Position numbers and translations under genes: made by a program | NCBI RefSeq assembly: GCF_050947875.1 | Contig: NC_134568.1 | Span: 260,210,115 to 260,274,114 of the forward strand | Direction of reading: 5' to 3' | Source of the DNA: Dermacentor variabilis | Taxonomy: Eukaryota; Arthropoda; Arachnida; Ixodida; Ixodidae | DNA: 64,000 nt | Notes under the pieces: generated by a model | What the model was told of the DNA's origin: nothing | Database searches by the model: none | Seen by the model: the letters and a program-made list of their open reading frames with translations, nothing else | Part shown: positions 23,501 through 36,800 of the stretch, piece by piece | How the letters are laid out: each line of letters opens with the position of its first letter | Position numbering within the stretch: position 1 is the first letter of the stretch

Positions 23501-23862
23501 CGACGAATCGTGGTGCATCGCGATGTAGAGTGATCAGAATTTCCCGACACGTTTATCACCAGGACGATAAGACAAGAAAGGGCAACGGCAGTTCTTGTTT
23601 TTCTCAGGAACAAACGGCATGCTATCAGCGGATGTCAGCAATTCAGTGTTTTAGTAAATGCTCACAGGTCACGTATTTGATCATCCTTTGTTTCAACTGA
23701 AGCTCCGGCTTTTGGCTCGAGGTTTACTGTAGACGAATGTGCATAGTACGATGGACCGCGCAGGACTCTCTTTCATGGTTATTTAGCTATAGGATCCTGG
23801 TAGCGTCACTCTTTTGCGTTAAGCTGATCCCAATGTGAGTTTAATGTAAACGCTGATATTTG

Positions 23863-24022
23863 GCTGTGTTGCTCAGTGGATATATGGTATTGGGCTGCTG
23901 AGCACGAGGTCGCGGGATCGAATCCCGGCCACGGCGGCCGCACTTCGATGGGGTGAATTGCGAGAACACCCGTGTACTTAGATTTAGGCGTACGTTAAAG
24001 AACCCCAGGTGGTCGAAATTTT
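23863..24022 (+). repeat. tRNA-derived SINE, 3'-truncated
   Basis: Keeps the A box (GTTGCTCAGTGG), B box (GGGATCGAATCCCGG) and first part of the body up to GAACCCCAGGTGGTCGAAATTTT, then stops matching. Just beyond, GGTCGTTAAAGAACC repeats part of the body, so the break may involve a slip or a second fragment. Confidence 0.8.
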
Positions 24023-25381
24023 GGTCGTTAAAGAACCTCCGGCGGACGACACAGGCGCTCTTCTGACGGCCAGTTTCGGTTTCAAGAAGCCTTCCGATGG
24101 GAGCAATTTGTTCGCGTAGCTCGCACATGAACAACGCTGTTCAAAATTTGATCGTTGGGATAGGTAGAGTCGAGGACGGGCCTCATTTACCGTAGCCATC
24201 TATTGTTGACGATTGGAAATTAATTACCGTAACTTAGCTAATTACGCACGAAATTGCGGTAATTGCTCCATATCTAGAGGCTGCCAATCCGTACAGTCGA
24301 ACGGTAAACATAACGTTACCGTGATTTATATTTTTCTCATTTTAAAAATTTGGTGCAGCTAAAAAAAAGGACACCCTGTATACAGAGTTCGTGGTAACAG
24401 ATCCTGTGAAGGGCCTCTCTCATGCCATGCCGCCCACTCCCTGGCACCGACCCTGGGCGTGTGTCGATTTCTTCCCAAGTTGCAGCTGTTGCGAACCTTT
24501 AAATATGGATAGCAGAGCGATCATAAATATATGTATTTATTTCAGTGCGCAGATGCAGCTAAGGAAAGTGCATGGAAAGAACTGATGTGCACACCCCTGC
24601 TCAATTTTTAATGAAATAGAAAAGTGATGCAGCTTTATAAAGTGTCATCCAAAGAGCCGAAAGCCCTCCAAAGTGACTGACTTTGTATAAGCGGTTCAGG
24701 CGCACGCTTTTACACCTTGTTAAGCCGAAGGAGGCAACATACCTCCGAAGCAATACTTTACTGAACAAAGTCCCTGCCATTCGGTCGCATTGGATACCTA
24801 GACTTCTAACCGGGGGGTAGGTAAAGCAATATGTCGCGGTCAGAAAGCACGTTTTCGTTATTTTCCGCAGACCCGGATGCCGTGGCTAATATAACGGCCG
24901 GTTCTCAATAGTTGCCTGAGATGCGTCCCGCTAAAGATCTCGATCGTCTGAAAATGCTTGTTCTTTGTCCCATGGAAAGAAATGTCCATCTCGTGAAACA
25001 AAACGAATTAACCTCTTTCTTCCATCCGCGACTTCAGCTCTAGCTTGGCTGCCATGTACTCTTATAGCACAGCTAGCAAAGCAATTTTCTTAAGCATTTT
25101 CCAAATTCTGTGAGCTATTTATGCGATACTGATACCTGATACTGGATACCTCTGCTAAGGAAATGCGAATGTAGAGACACCGAATGTCCTTTTTTTAATT
25201 CCTTGCTCGTCATTGTTCAAATGTTTATACAAAAAACGCACACTATCTTGTCATTAGTAAATTGTTAAGAAGCCGCTTTGTAGCGTCGACTGTAGTGTCC
25301 TTCCAATCGCGGCAGTCGCAATTTCAAGAAGCGGTCAAATGGCGACTCGTACGCCTACTATGAAAGGCATTGCTAGAGGTA
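24023..25381. other. Stretch without recognised gene
   Basis: No supported gene on either strand. A GGACACCCTGTATACAG word at 24,370 looks like ends of small DNA transposons but has no visible partner. Confidence 0.4.
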
Positions 25382-25545
25382 AAATCTGCGAGTAACGAAC
25401 GCATCTCAGCTGCTTTTTATACATGTTTACAACAAACATGCCGCTTTGCATTTTTCCCGCGTTTCCTAAATTATTGCTATTGTTAGCATTAGCGTTATCT
25501 GGCGGGGGGAAAATAAATAGCATTATCCGTGAAGAGATGGCGTGT
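25382..25545 (+). repeat. Dispersed repeat pair, copy 2
   Basis: Matches 23,375-23,500 and then runs on through a GGCGGGGGGAAAATAAATAGCATTA insertion to a shared GTGAAGAG end. Confidence 0.65.
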
Positions 25546-28429
25546 GATTTCCTGCGCTCTCCCACACCCGTCGCGATGAAAGTCGCCACATTTCACACGG
25601 GGAGGGGGGTGAAAACGTGGCGCGTCTGGTACGAGGGGTCTCGCAGCTGACAGCAGGTGCGGCAGGCGGGTGGTGGTGCGGCGGGTACTGACGGACGAGC
25701 GTGTCCGTCGTCGGCACGGTGACGCGCCTCGCTGTGGCGAGGACAACAGCTCATGTGCTGCGGCGCGTTTCGTTCGTGCCAGCGCTGCCCGGTCGAGACA
25801 CGCGCCAGCGAAACTTTCTCGACCCGAGGTATGGCTCCGGTCGATTGCTGCTTTTTTTTTTTTTTTTCCTTGCTCTGTCACCGCCTTTTTTTTTTTTTTA
25901 CTATTATCGCTACCGCCCTTGCTTGGCTATCACCGCGCACGAATAGCGCGGCACAACAGATGCGTGGGCAGTATATTGCCTGGCATGGGTGGTCAGAATA
26001 TATCTGTATACAGGGCGTATTAACGTTATGCTAAAGCAGGGGTAGGCAACTGGCGATTAGTCATCGAAGCGGTTCCTCTCCCCTCCCCACTTTATCAAAC
26101 AGACTTAACCTCGTGGGTTGAGATTTCTGTAGCAATACGTCGCCTGTGGTGAGTGTTTGCGTCAACGCTGTTCTTTATACACCCCGCCCCATTCACTGCG
26201 GATTGCTGACCGACCGATCAACGGCTGATTTTCTGTTGCCTAGACCGCTGCAAAAGAACGTTGCTGACCTCTGCTAGAGCATTCTACTGTACTGATCACG
26301 ATCTCACGGTCGCCGGCCGGCAACCATGAGGGCGTGTTATCGTGTTATCGGGTTTAATTAATCGTTGCAAAATACAGTCCCACTTCAGCGCGTTGAGAGA
26401 CGTGGTATTCGCCCCTTAAATAGAGAAAGGACGAATCTGCGACATATAAATAATCGATTAATATTGAAATGCAAGGCAAAAGGGCTACAGGAAGATACAC
26501 ACTTGAAATTATTAATAGTGGTCGAAAAAAGGGAGGTCACTGGCCGGAATGAACGTTTCTACAAGAGGGCTTGCCTTCGTCGGAGGAACAGCTGTTTTCC
26601 TTGGTGGGCTTTATATCCACCTAAGAGCCCTCGTTTAGTGTAATGCACACGGTCTTCATTCCACTTGAAACTTAACCCGGAAGCGATCACGTCATATATT
26701 AATGCCGAATATAAATTCGGATGAATGCGGAACTGTGTTGAAGTGGTTTAATCATATTCTTGCCATCACTTCTCGTGAAAATTGACAGTACTTTGATCTC
26801 GATCGTTGTGAGGAGAGGCCGAAAGCCACGTACATGAGTAAAGAAAATGGGGTGATCCGGTCTTACCTTAGTGTCTGTAGGAGTAGAGGCGTCAAAGTTT
26901 AGGCTGTGTTACCTGTTTCACAATACAGCTTATGTAACGAATGATGCGATTCGCAACACAGAATATGTCATCTATCATGCAGAAATTACTAATAACTCCC
27001 CTTGCATAAAAAAAAAAAGAATAGGTGGACTTGCAGCAAGGCGTATGTAAAAAAAAAAAAATGGAAAAGCGTCAAATAAAGGCCTAACGCAAATTCCATA
27101 TTAGCGTTCTGATACGATGACACGAAGTTTCAGTTAGTAGAAAGGGAATTCGTAATTAAATAGTTTATACCGTAATTCTTATTTCAAATAACATTTTGCT
27201 GTTGTTTAGTACGAATGTACTCTACATGGCCAAAAATTAAGATGATCGAGTTGTTCTAATCTTTGTTAATATGGAATGGTGTTAGGGCTTTTGGGGGTTA
27301 GAACGCGGTCTTCATTCCTGAACCTTCAAGGTTTATATCGCAACTCACATAAGCACGACGTCTCAAAGTGCATGCTCAAACCCTTGCGTGAACAATAATG
27401 GCGGCTCTAACGCGCGTAGGGTGAAATATGCATGCTGCAGTGTGACTTATCACGTACAATTACGCATATTTGCGTCTTGCATAATCTAGACCAGATATGT
27501 CACTACTTTAGCACGCGTGCTGTTGGCATTTTTCTGACACCTTGCTGACTACTACCTTCAACCAAATGGGGAATATTGCATATATTTCGTGTTTAAGCCG
27601 CAGGGCTGTTCTCGTTACAAGCAGAAAGCGGGCGTAGAGTAGACTCTTATAGTTTCGTATCTGTGTGAAATACTTAAATTGTGGGTCATAAGCGTGTTCA
27701 TTCACTGTTCAACGTCGGTGGATACACTGTGCCGAACTTCTTTTTAAAGCGAGCTCATTTCTCTTACATTTACTTGGAATGTTCATCGTCGCTGAAACGA
27801 CAACCTGACAATGCAACGCAGCTGATTGCTGTACTCAAGACTTGTTCAGAAAGCTCTGTACTACATTCCTCGCTGGGTTAATATCCTTTCACAAGAGGAA
27901 GACAAAGAAATGTACTAAATTTATCACCAATCAGCGGGTAATAAGGCGTACACAACGTAAGGAATGAACAGGCAATGAACAACACCAGAAAGTGTTTTGG
28001 GTGCATGGGTCATGGCCAGCATCAAAAATATCAAACAAAAGGCAGGGTCGTTAACTTACCTCCAGCAATATTCTCTCTTTTCGTAACTGTACCACATCTC
28101 AGTAGTTTCGTTCAGCGCTGTGGGAAATACATGCCGCCACAGCCATCGAAGAACGCGAAAATACTCCAAAGTGTGTTCATACTTGTCCTCATTAGCTTGT
28201 CGAATGCCCGATGTTCTCTAGTGACGACTTCCGACGGACCGATATGGAAACGACATACGGCATTGTTGATACACCGTTACAGGTGATAAGGCTGCGATAA
28301 TTACCAATCAATGCGTCACGTTATTATACACGCAACGAATGCTTGGAGCTAAGATATGCGTGCCATGTGCCGACAATTGCAAATCTGTCGACCTCGCCAG
28401 GTGGTAACTCCGCATATCGTAGCACACGT
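25546..28429. other. Stretch without recognised gene
   Basis: Begins GC-rich (25,560-25,850, many CpG) with two poly(T) runs (25,850-25,868 and 25,886-25,899), then becomes AT-rich. Overlapping frames on both strands in the GC-rich part are composition effects. No splice-bordered exon was recognised. Confidence 0.4.
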
Positions 28430-29190
28430 CCGCAATGACGGCGACTCGTGCTCGGAGAGCTGCGCATCCGTGCTTTAACGCCAACGCCTCCCGCGTGCCT
28501 GCGATGCTCTAATGAACGGTATCAAAACGATTGCGTCAACATTATATAAGGGATGAGGCGACAGGCGGCGAACCCGCGGGCGCGCACTGCTTCGGTTTGT
28601 CGGTCGGCGCGTGACGCGCGCCTCGTGTGCTTGCCGCCAAGGCCGCCGTGCTGGTGCGCGCTGGACGAGACCTGGCAAGCTCACCGCCCGGCCAGGAAGC
28701 ACCGCGCGCGGAAGCCGGCGTCTCGCTCGCACCAGCCGGGCGACCTGAGCGCGGCCGAGGGGGCGCCCTAACGGACCGGCCACCGGCTCGCAGAGGCATC
28801 ATCCGGCGGCCGCTTGGTCTCGGCAGCTGCAGTGTCGTCGAACTCGACTCCCAGGCGGCAGGAGTGACGCAACGCTTGCGGGTTGTGCGCGGCGGCCAGG
28901 CGGAGGAAGGCTGCCGCCGAGGCCCGATGTCGCGACTCGCCGCGGCGTCCGGTGCCGCAGGACTGGTGCCGCCCGCGGCCGCTGCCCCGTCGGGCGTTGC
29001 CGAAGACGTCATTGCTGCCCGGGACGAGCGAAGCGGAGGGATCTTTTTAACAATAAAGGACCACGGTGTAGAGCGAGTTCCAACTAGCGCCGATGCTGGC
29101 ATGCGCCACTCTCGCGCCAGCAGTACGCTTCGTCCCGTCCAAAGCTATCGGTGGCCAACGGACTGCGGCCGTTTGGAGCGCACGTATTGA
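28430..29190 (+). promoter_or_regulatory. CpG-rich block, possible promoter and first exon
   Basis: About 750 bp of very high GC with dense CpG, in AT-rich surroundings, directly after a plus-strand TATA box (28,543-28,550). Long frames are open on both strands (28,627-29,190 plus, 28,542-29,102 minus), which is typical of GC-rich DNA; neither has a domain. One modest candidate start is the ATG near 28,927 (MSRLAAASGAAGLV...). A gene driven from here would run on plus, opposite the receptor gene whose 3' end lies 3 kb away. Confidence 0.35.
28543..28550 (+). promoter_or_regulatory. TATA box candidate
   Basis: TATATAAG is a strong core TATA match at the sharp edge between AT-rich sequence and the CpG-rich block. 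A start site would be expected near 28,573-28,580. No initiator consensus is obvious. Confidence 0.4.
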
Positions 29191-32100
29191 GTCACTATGA
29201 AGTACTGTGGACGAGGAAAAAAAATACGGTTGACGATTATCATTGTCTAGATGAAATTCCAGTCCAGCTGGAGCAGCCTGAATAAGTGGATGCGCGGCAC
29301 GTTCCGCACTGTTTGGGCCGGGGTAAACTTCTGTATGCCAGTGGGAGGGAGCCAGGAATCGCCACGGATTTTTTGAGCCCAGCTCCAACGCCCCCGTTCC
29401 TGGGTTGAGCGTCGGAGTCGGCGTAACCGCGCGAACGCGCTCGTGTTACTGCTCGCGCCTTCGTCGTCCTCCACAGCTGGTTCCGATGCCGCTCATCATA
29501 CCAGCGTTCCCATACTGCCCCTCCCTCTACAAAGGCGCTGACAGCACTGGCCCACTGCCAGTCGGTGCGGCGATATTGGTCTGAAATTCTTTGCCTCAAT
29601 TATATCGCGAAATGAAAGCACGTATACAGCTGCGTCGGACATTTTCTTAGGCCATTCTGAAAGCAATATACGCGATCACGCGGAATTGATAGTTCCTTTG
29701 ACTTTTTCCACTATATTTGCCACATGCATCCCTCTCATCATATTGCTTCATTATATAATCAAGGCATATTCAAAGGGCTCAAAACGTTCTTTAATGCGCA
29801 CTTGATATGAGAGCGTTATGTTTTATGTTGCGTTGACGTGGAATGCTTCATGGAGTGGAATTAAGGGGCGTACAAGTAAAGAAATCAGATGAATGAGCCC
29901 AGGAAGGTTTGGTGAATAAACCTTCTAAATTACAGGTCCATTTCTATATTAAGGATGCCACCAGAACTACGGCAAAATATCACCTTTTCTAAAGTTTCGG
30001 ATTCGGTGTCAATGTACGACTTCAGAACATCATGTGTGATGCCGAAACCGGATTACAAGCTTCTTCGATAGCCACACTTGCAGAGTAATTTGGACGCTGG
30101 CTGGCTTCAGTTCCACATGTGTAGGATTCGCATTAAATCTGCCAATTTATTTAGTGAATTACCCTCAGAATATTTACAATATAGTAAAGGGGAGGTAAAA
30201 AATACAGAATAGGAAAGCTCAATTGAAAACTTTGCATAGAATATAGTCGCTAAAATCATTCGCAAAACTATAAAATGAGTGGGCGCAATCTGCTTGAGAG
30301 TGCTATTGTGAAGAAACACGATCAACCGTATTCGTTAGGGACGATACTGTATGAAAGAATAAATGCAAACAAGCAACGGCTTTAGGAAACTCCCCGAAAG
30401 TGCGTTCACTTTCCACTGATGTCAAGGTGAAGCGAAGCAAATTTTGTCGGAGGAAGATACAAGGGTATCGCAAAGGCCCATATGATGTCATGTTCTTTAT
30501 TATAAGTCATATATACCCTACTCGCGCATTAAAAAAATAATGAATCGCACATTTTTCCGCTGCCGCGAATGCGGAACTCCACGTTTGCAACATTTGACGT
30601 CGCGCACTTGTTTAGCAATGCTAACGGTATACATTTCGTGATAGAAAGTGGTCAGAAATACTGAAGCTTTGTCCGGCTTGATGCGTGGAGGATGCACGCA
30701 ACTTAACGTTCCGTCTGCCCGGGCGACGCAGCGGAGACCAACACACATGCGGCCCTCGTTTTTTGCAAACTTTACCCCAATAACTTTTGATTTATTCGGT
30801 ATTGTAAATCCAAGCAGGAGAGTACAGTGCAACAAATAAGGCTTCCGTTCAAACATAGGGCAAAAAAAAAAAGTCAAACAGAGCAAGGCCTATTTCAATC
30901 TCTCAACAAAACAACAAAGATTAAATATAGCATGCAGTAGAATACACAAGGATGGAGAAAAGATACCGAAAACATGAGATCAGGCGCCTACGCGCTGTGA
31001 GATCTTTTGGCAGCGCCTTCTAGCATCAACTTGCCATCAGGTACAGGAAACATAGATATTGATAGAGCAATACCAAGCTCAGCAGTGCGTTCGAAAAGGG
31101 GCTCAGTACCGCGCGCAACTGTTGAGAATTGTTCCTAAAGGGTTTTTCACCAGGTCCTGTCGGAAACTTGGTTGCGCACGAAGCAGTAAAGGCGCCGTCC
31201 AGGGAGCGTTCTAGCGCAAGAATGTTTAAAAATGGTTCGGTAGAAGGTCCGGACAAAAGCAAGTGAAATACGTTGTGCGAGGACGCCAGCTATCCTCCCC
31301 GCAGCAGAGGCTGTCTCTCTCCCATTGCCTCGAGCAGCAGCCAGCGACATTACTCTCCTGTTTTCCCCCACAGCGGGACCCACCTCCCCCTCTTGCGTCA
31401 CGATCCCCGTTTCTTTTCTTTCGTCTCCCTTCTTTCTGCGCGGCACACTTGCCTGCGCAGCTTAGCGTGGTCTGCGTTCCACGAGGAATCCACGAGCTGT
31501 TCGCGCTGCTGCTGGCTATTCGCGCTCTGCATGAGCAATGGACGTGACGCAAAAGCGCCTTGAATATGAGACCATACGGCGCGCAAACTTTTGCTTGAAT
31601 TTCCAGCTGTATGCATCGCAGCGTATACATCGGTGTGATACTCTGCAGAAGTGATCGTCACCGCGGCGTCTGCTCCCCGCGCTTATCTGTTTGCAATGCC
31701 GAAACCTGGCGAGGGGGCCCTTTAAGGAGTTGCGCAGAAGACGTTTCGATCTCATGGTCAGAAAATTACATTATATTGGAGCAACCAAAACCTGGTCACT
31801 TTCCCTCTATCTGCAAATATTGGTACTGGTTGCACCACGTTTCACAATTATACTCAGGGTCATTTTGCTGGCTGTTAAGAGCTTCGTCTGCTCATTAGCG
31901 CATATACGTCTTTGTTTCTGTGCAGCCGCTAAGCTAGGACGCTACTGCGCCTGCTCATGCGAAAAAAAAAAAATTCCCGTCATATTTCGAGCTAAATGAG
32001 TGAAACACAAAGCGTAATTTTCGTGGCTTTTCTATCTTTTTACAGCCAAGCTAACCAGGCATCATGCGTACTTGTGCGGTACACGCTTGTTCTTGACTTT

Positions 32101-32228
32101 CTTGATGGGCATAAGCATATCGGTTGCGAGCGGCACGAGTCGTAAAATACGCTACTGCACACAATTGCTCGGACGACAGCGAAGCATACGCCGGACAGCA
32201 GAGCCGCGACCTGGATGGCGCCGGTGAG
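29191..32228. other. Stretch without recognised gene
   Basis: Includes a GC-rich part (29,250-29,560) and a C/T-rich part (31,300-31,450). Frames such as 30,518-30,886 (minus) have no recognised domain. The right edge is the 3' flank of the receptor gene. Confidence 0.4.
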
Positions 32229-32234
32229 TTTATT
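32229..32234 (-). terminator. Poly(A) signal of the receptor gene
   Basis: AATAAA on the minus strand (TTTATT on plus) 50 bases after the stop codon of the last receptor exon. Confidence 0.75.
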
Positions 32235-32284
32235 CGCACGTCCGTCCGTTGTGTTAAATAAGAGAGCTTGGCAGCCTCGCGAGC

Positions 32285-32413
32285 TCAGAGGAAGGAACCC
32301 ATGACTGGGTTGGTGAGTACGTCGCAGATGACCAGCAGGTAAACGACCAGCGCCGTACCGCCGAAGAAGAACAGCAGAGTGGACGGCCATATCGCCCTTC
32401 CGAACATCTTGGC
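32285..32413 (-). CDS. Receptor gene, last exon (final membrane segment, stop)
   Basis: 129 bases with TGA. Acceptor TTTTTCTCTTCGTACAG. Encodes AKMFGRAIWPSTLLFFFGG and TALVVYLLVICDVL, the final hydrophobic segment, then a short tail. The TYxxxxxQF motif of insect receptors is not exact here; TALVVYLLVIC sits at its place. Confidence 0.8.
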   Translation of the reverse strand, partial: AKMFGRAIWPSTLLFFFGGTALVVYLLVICDVLTNPVMGSFL

Positions 32414-33837
32414 CTGTACGAAGAGAAAAAGTGTTTCTGTGATCACTCCGTAAAGCCGGGGGGAAGGCGAACGTATGCATCTGCAGGACGCATCAAGGTA
32501 ACTCTGCTGCGCGGGGTTTATTAAATGTGGGCGCTGATTCAAGTGGCGTAAGTGGCAGAATGGTCGCACTAAGCATCTCAGTTTGAAATATGTATCAGTG
32601 GTGGCGTTAGTACCGCTGGGATGACCCAAAATTAAACATTAAGTAACAAAGGAAAGAGTATATTGGGTGTGGATCGAGGGTCTGTTTATAGGTATCAGAA
32701 GCACCAACTGGCAAGCGGCTACGTAACAACAGTCCTCATTTGAACACGCCCCTTCAGCTATGTAGATCATGTGCACAGGCGGGTATCACTTGCACCGAAA
32801 GTGACCGTATGCGATTACTTTCTCCAAATATCAACGCGAATAGCATTCTTGGTATGCTGAGACCAGTTTTCTTCATGCTATCTAGCTGGTCTGTCAAAAG
32901 TATGAGCCAATCTCGGGGATAGCGCTGTCTGAAAATATAGGCCGTTCGCGTGGGCACGTGTCACTTGGTGTGTGCCAGCGGGTACGTGCCGCTCTTCAAA
33001 TGAACCTCGTCGACGCCAGCTGTGCATGTGCCCCGGCGGTGCCACCAGAATGCGCAGCCTCTCCAGAGGGAAGCGCGAAAGAGGAGCCCCGCTGCATTAC
33101 ACGTATCATCACGACGCGCTTCGGCTATTCGCATACTTGCATAGTCGTTATACTATAGATGAGCTTTGGCCGAATACCTTGCCATAACTTGCTTTGGCCT
33201 AACGCCCGTGCGATTAAGGAGCTGAATTATAGTCGAGGCAAGTCTGTTTATAGGGCGCGAAAAATGGCCGCGGTGTCGCCCGTCTTCGAACAGAAAGAAA
33301 GATGCCCGTAGGACACTTGGAGCGCAGTAAAGAAGAGAGGAATGAAGTAAGAGTCTTGGTCTCTCGTCTTTACTGCGCTCTAAGCTTCTTACGAGAATGA
33401 AATACCAACTAGCGCACCTCTTCATCCTATTAGAAAGAAAATGAAAAGGAAGAGTCCTTTTTAGGCAATGCGAAAAAAAAAATAAAATAAACTGCGTTAA
33501 GCACCGCTGTACTTTGTGGCCCACGTTGAAGTCTTGCATCTTTGAAGAGTTTCAGAGCTTCTACTAATGAAAATGGCGTCAAGCACTGACCAGCAAAGTT
33601 TCGATCTTTAGCGCATGCACCTACGTAGCGTCAAAATGCAATTCTAGCGGTTAAGTAACGTCATGAATTCTCTTTATCCGATAACTATACGCTGATAGCG
33701 GTATAATCGCTGCGAATTTTGAATAAATGTAAGTGGATAACGGCACTTCCAGCGGAATAATGTAGATGCTTCTTACTGATTTGTAGCGTCGTCGGAGTCG
33801 CAAGTACCCGAGAACAGTGTTGGGGTGTCGTCACTAA

Positions 33838-33877
<40 letters not shown>

Positions 33878-36800
33878 TTAACGTGCAAAATCTACACGCA
33901 GGCTTTGAGACACGCAGTATAGTTAGGGGCTACAAATAAATTTGGAATATCTGGGGTACTTTATCGCTCACCCAAAGCACGGTACACACGAACGCTTTTT
34001 ACATTCCACCCCAATCGGCCAACCCGGCCGGGATTGGAACCCCCGCCGTCGTCTCGCAGCAGGCGGAACTGAGTCTGAGCCACTTCAGTGGTTGGCAAGC
34101 TTACTTTCGTCGGGGGGCTCTCGGATAGACCTAACTGAAGCAGCGACATCTCGATAAGATCTCGATAGCAAAATACCTTCAAAGTCATGACTGGAGTTTA
34201 ATAGGCCGATTTTCATTTTTTTTTAATTGCAAAGCACGCAATGGGTGGAATGCTTGAATCCTGTAGACGTGACAGCTCGCTGGCCTCCGTTAAACCTGCA
34301 TATAGGCTCTGAGGACACCAATAAGGCCCGCGGTTCCAAGCTTTGAGGCTTTGTCCTATCTACATGAGAAAAAAAAAAGTACGTGCGTCTGTGTGTCGGG
34401 GAGGGGGGATAACGAGAGCACGTGCAAGTTTACTTCAATAACCTATCGTTTAGTTCCTATAGAATCAGCAACATGTGTGCCGCGTACAAATATCGGAAGC
34501 TTAAAGTGCGTCCCCTTTTGCAGAAAGATACAAGTGGAAATACGAATAGCCGAATTTAGTCCCCCTGTTAGTCCTCTGTGATGTCTGCTGAGAGAAGGCG
34601 AAAAGAACGGGCAAGTAGTTATAAGATGTTGCGCAAATCGCCTATGCGTATGCAAAGTGTAACTCACCCTGAGTTTCATGTTCCCGACGAAGAGAACGAA
34701 AGAATCGAGATCGAAGTCTTGCACGTCCTGGTAGCCGAAGACTCTGGACTCTATGCTGATCTTTGAGATTTTCAACCCCACAGCCGTCACGCGGGAGGCC
34801 TGCGAATTAAACAACACATGTTTTCGTTTTCATTGCGAGTTCCTTGTATCCTTTTTTTTTTTGTTGTTGTTGTTGCTCTCATCTGAAGCGATTGCGTTTG
34901 ATACGTAGAAAGCATAGTTCCATTTAAACGTCTAGAAAGTTCGCGCCACCATTCAAGAGCTAGAACGACAAAATGGCGCATTACGATGAGAGACGCGCTG
35001 CAGATTTCAGTGACGAACGCGTCCTTCAGCCACCATGGTGGAGCTTGCAGAGCAAGTGCCAAGTTTTATTCAGCACTAAAACGTTCTCAATCACAAGAGG
35101 CCACGTGCTCGGCCTGGTAGGAACACGCACTGCGCCACTGGTAGACCTCAATAGCAGAAGACATGGCCGTTAGCACTGTATGAACCTCACCAGTTCTTCT
35201 AATCTCACTAAGGCTAACGATATTCGAAACAATGCCTGATAGTTCCTCAAAGAGTCCTGCTAAGCTAGCCTCACTTGACAGAGTTCGGCTGTTAAAGGTT
35301 GACAGGGTCAGTTTCCATTGGCGGGTTGTCCGGATCCAGAGATTCTTAGCGCTGTCTGCTGCGCTACAGGTCTGACCGCCGCCTTAGTCAGGTGCTCCGC
35401 AGCTGCTGGGGACTGAGGGCAATTGGGTAATTGAGTGAGCCATGTGGGAGTGGGTGGCCGAATACTGCACCAGGGAGGCCAATTCCTGTACTGGTGAGGG
35501 AGTGTCTTGTTGTCTTGTGTCTTGTGGGCCTTCCTAATTTGGTTGTACCTCGATTAGTATAGCCCCACTCGCTCTCGGCATCTTTCGCCGGTGTCAGGCG
35601 TCACTCCAAGCCTGCAGATGTGCACTACATCTGCAGTATTGCCGTACAGCTTAGCGATATTAACACAATAAAATATTGGCACGCAAGGTTCATGACAGGA
35701 ACACTAGTTTGCGTATAATCCACTGCTTTGTACAGAAAAGAGCAAACGACTAAGAGGAACAACGCACCATGCACACAATAGAATGATCGGGTACTATACG
35801 CTACATGTTTTTAAGAACAACCTTACGAGCATATATGGCCATAACCTTTAGCAGCACCGGTTGTACCGGTGCGCACCAATATATTTAGATATATGAACAA
35901 CGTTATGAACCTATATTTGTATGACGTACTGTCTGCACAATATGTGCGACACAACGCAGCGCATTACTGTTCGAACATTATGATGCGAACTATAGTTTAT
36001 CTAAACGTTGCTTTAAGACCGCCACTACGTAGCATAATTGACCATAGGTGATGGTTGTATTACATTTTACTAACTGGTCTGTGAGGCCAATTGACTGCTT
36101 AGTAAAGGCAGCACTTCATGCAAGTCTGAATTATGGAAAGTAGTAAACCACTAGTAAAATGGTAGAAAATGGGTTGTAAAGTTAGTAACTACACCCCTTA
36201 CTACCTATTTACTACCTTTTCTGTTTCTAAGAGTGTACAGTTGAGATAAAGCTGCCCTGGTTAGAGAGTAAGAATGCACCTGCAAAAGCTTGCGCAAACG
36301 GCAGTGTGCATTCTCGCTTGCTGTGTTTACCTTTCAATATTCTGTGTGCGCCGTATATATTTCTCTTTATCAGCTCATAGAAAACTTCCAGGATGAGTTG
36401 TCCACGATGATCACAGCGAATGGCTGTGCGTGGCTTAATGTCAACACGTCAGAAAAACCAGTGAATGCGTATGAAAGGGGCATACAGGTGTTCCTGGCCG
36501 CATCCAGAGAACAAAACGAACTCTAGTTGGTTCAATTCTTCTCTTAAAAAAGAGATCAGGAACAAGCATAGGCCCGCAAACTCACTCCTTTGAGTCGACT
36601 CACTCAGACTTACTCAGGCAATTACCCGTGAGACCGAATGAGCCCGGCTGAGTAGAATTTTGGTTAGTATGAATTCCAAGTGAGCCCGGTTTAGTAGCAG
36701 TTTGGTTAGATTGAGTGCGAGTCAGCCGTACGCAAAAAAAAAAAAAGAGAGGGGGGAGAAGGAAAGAAGAAGAAAAAATTGTGAATAGTCTAAATGAGTT

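Noticed and set aside
8672..24022. Repeated units as a CRISPR or other regular array
   Set aside because: The units are dispersed SINE copies on both strands with irregular spacing and RNA polymerase III boxes.
28542..29190. Long open frames on both strands (186 and 187 codons)
   Set aside because: They overlap on opposite strands in GC-rich DNA, where stops are rare. Their products are alanine/arginine/proline-rich with no domain. Kept only as a CpG block.
30518..30886. 122-codon minus frame as a host exon
   Set aside because: Starts in T-rich codons from an A run and shows no family resemblance or phase-consistent splice partners.
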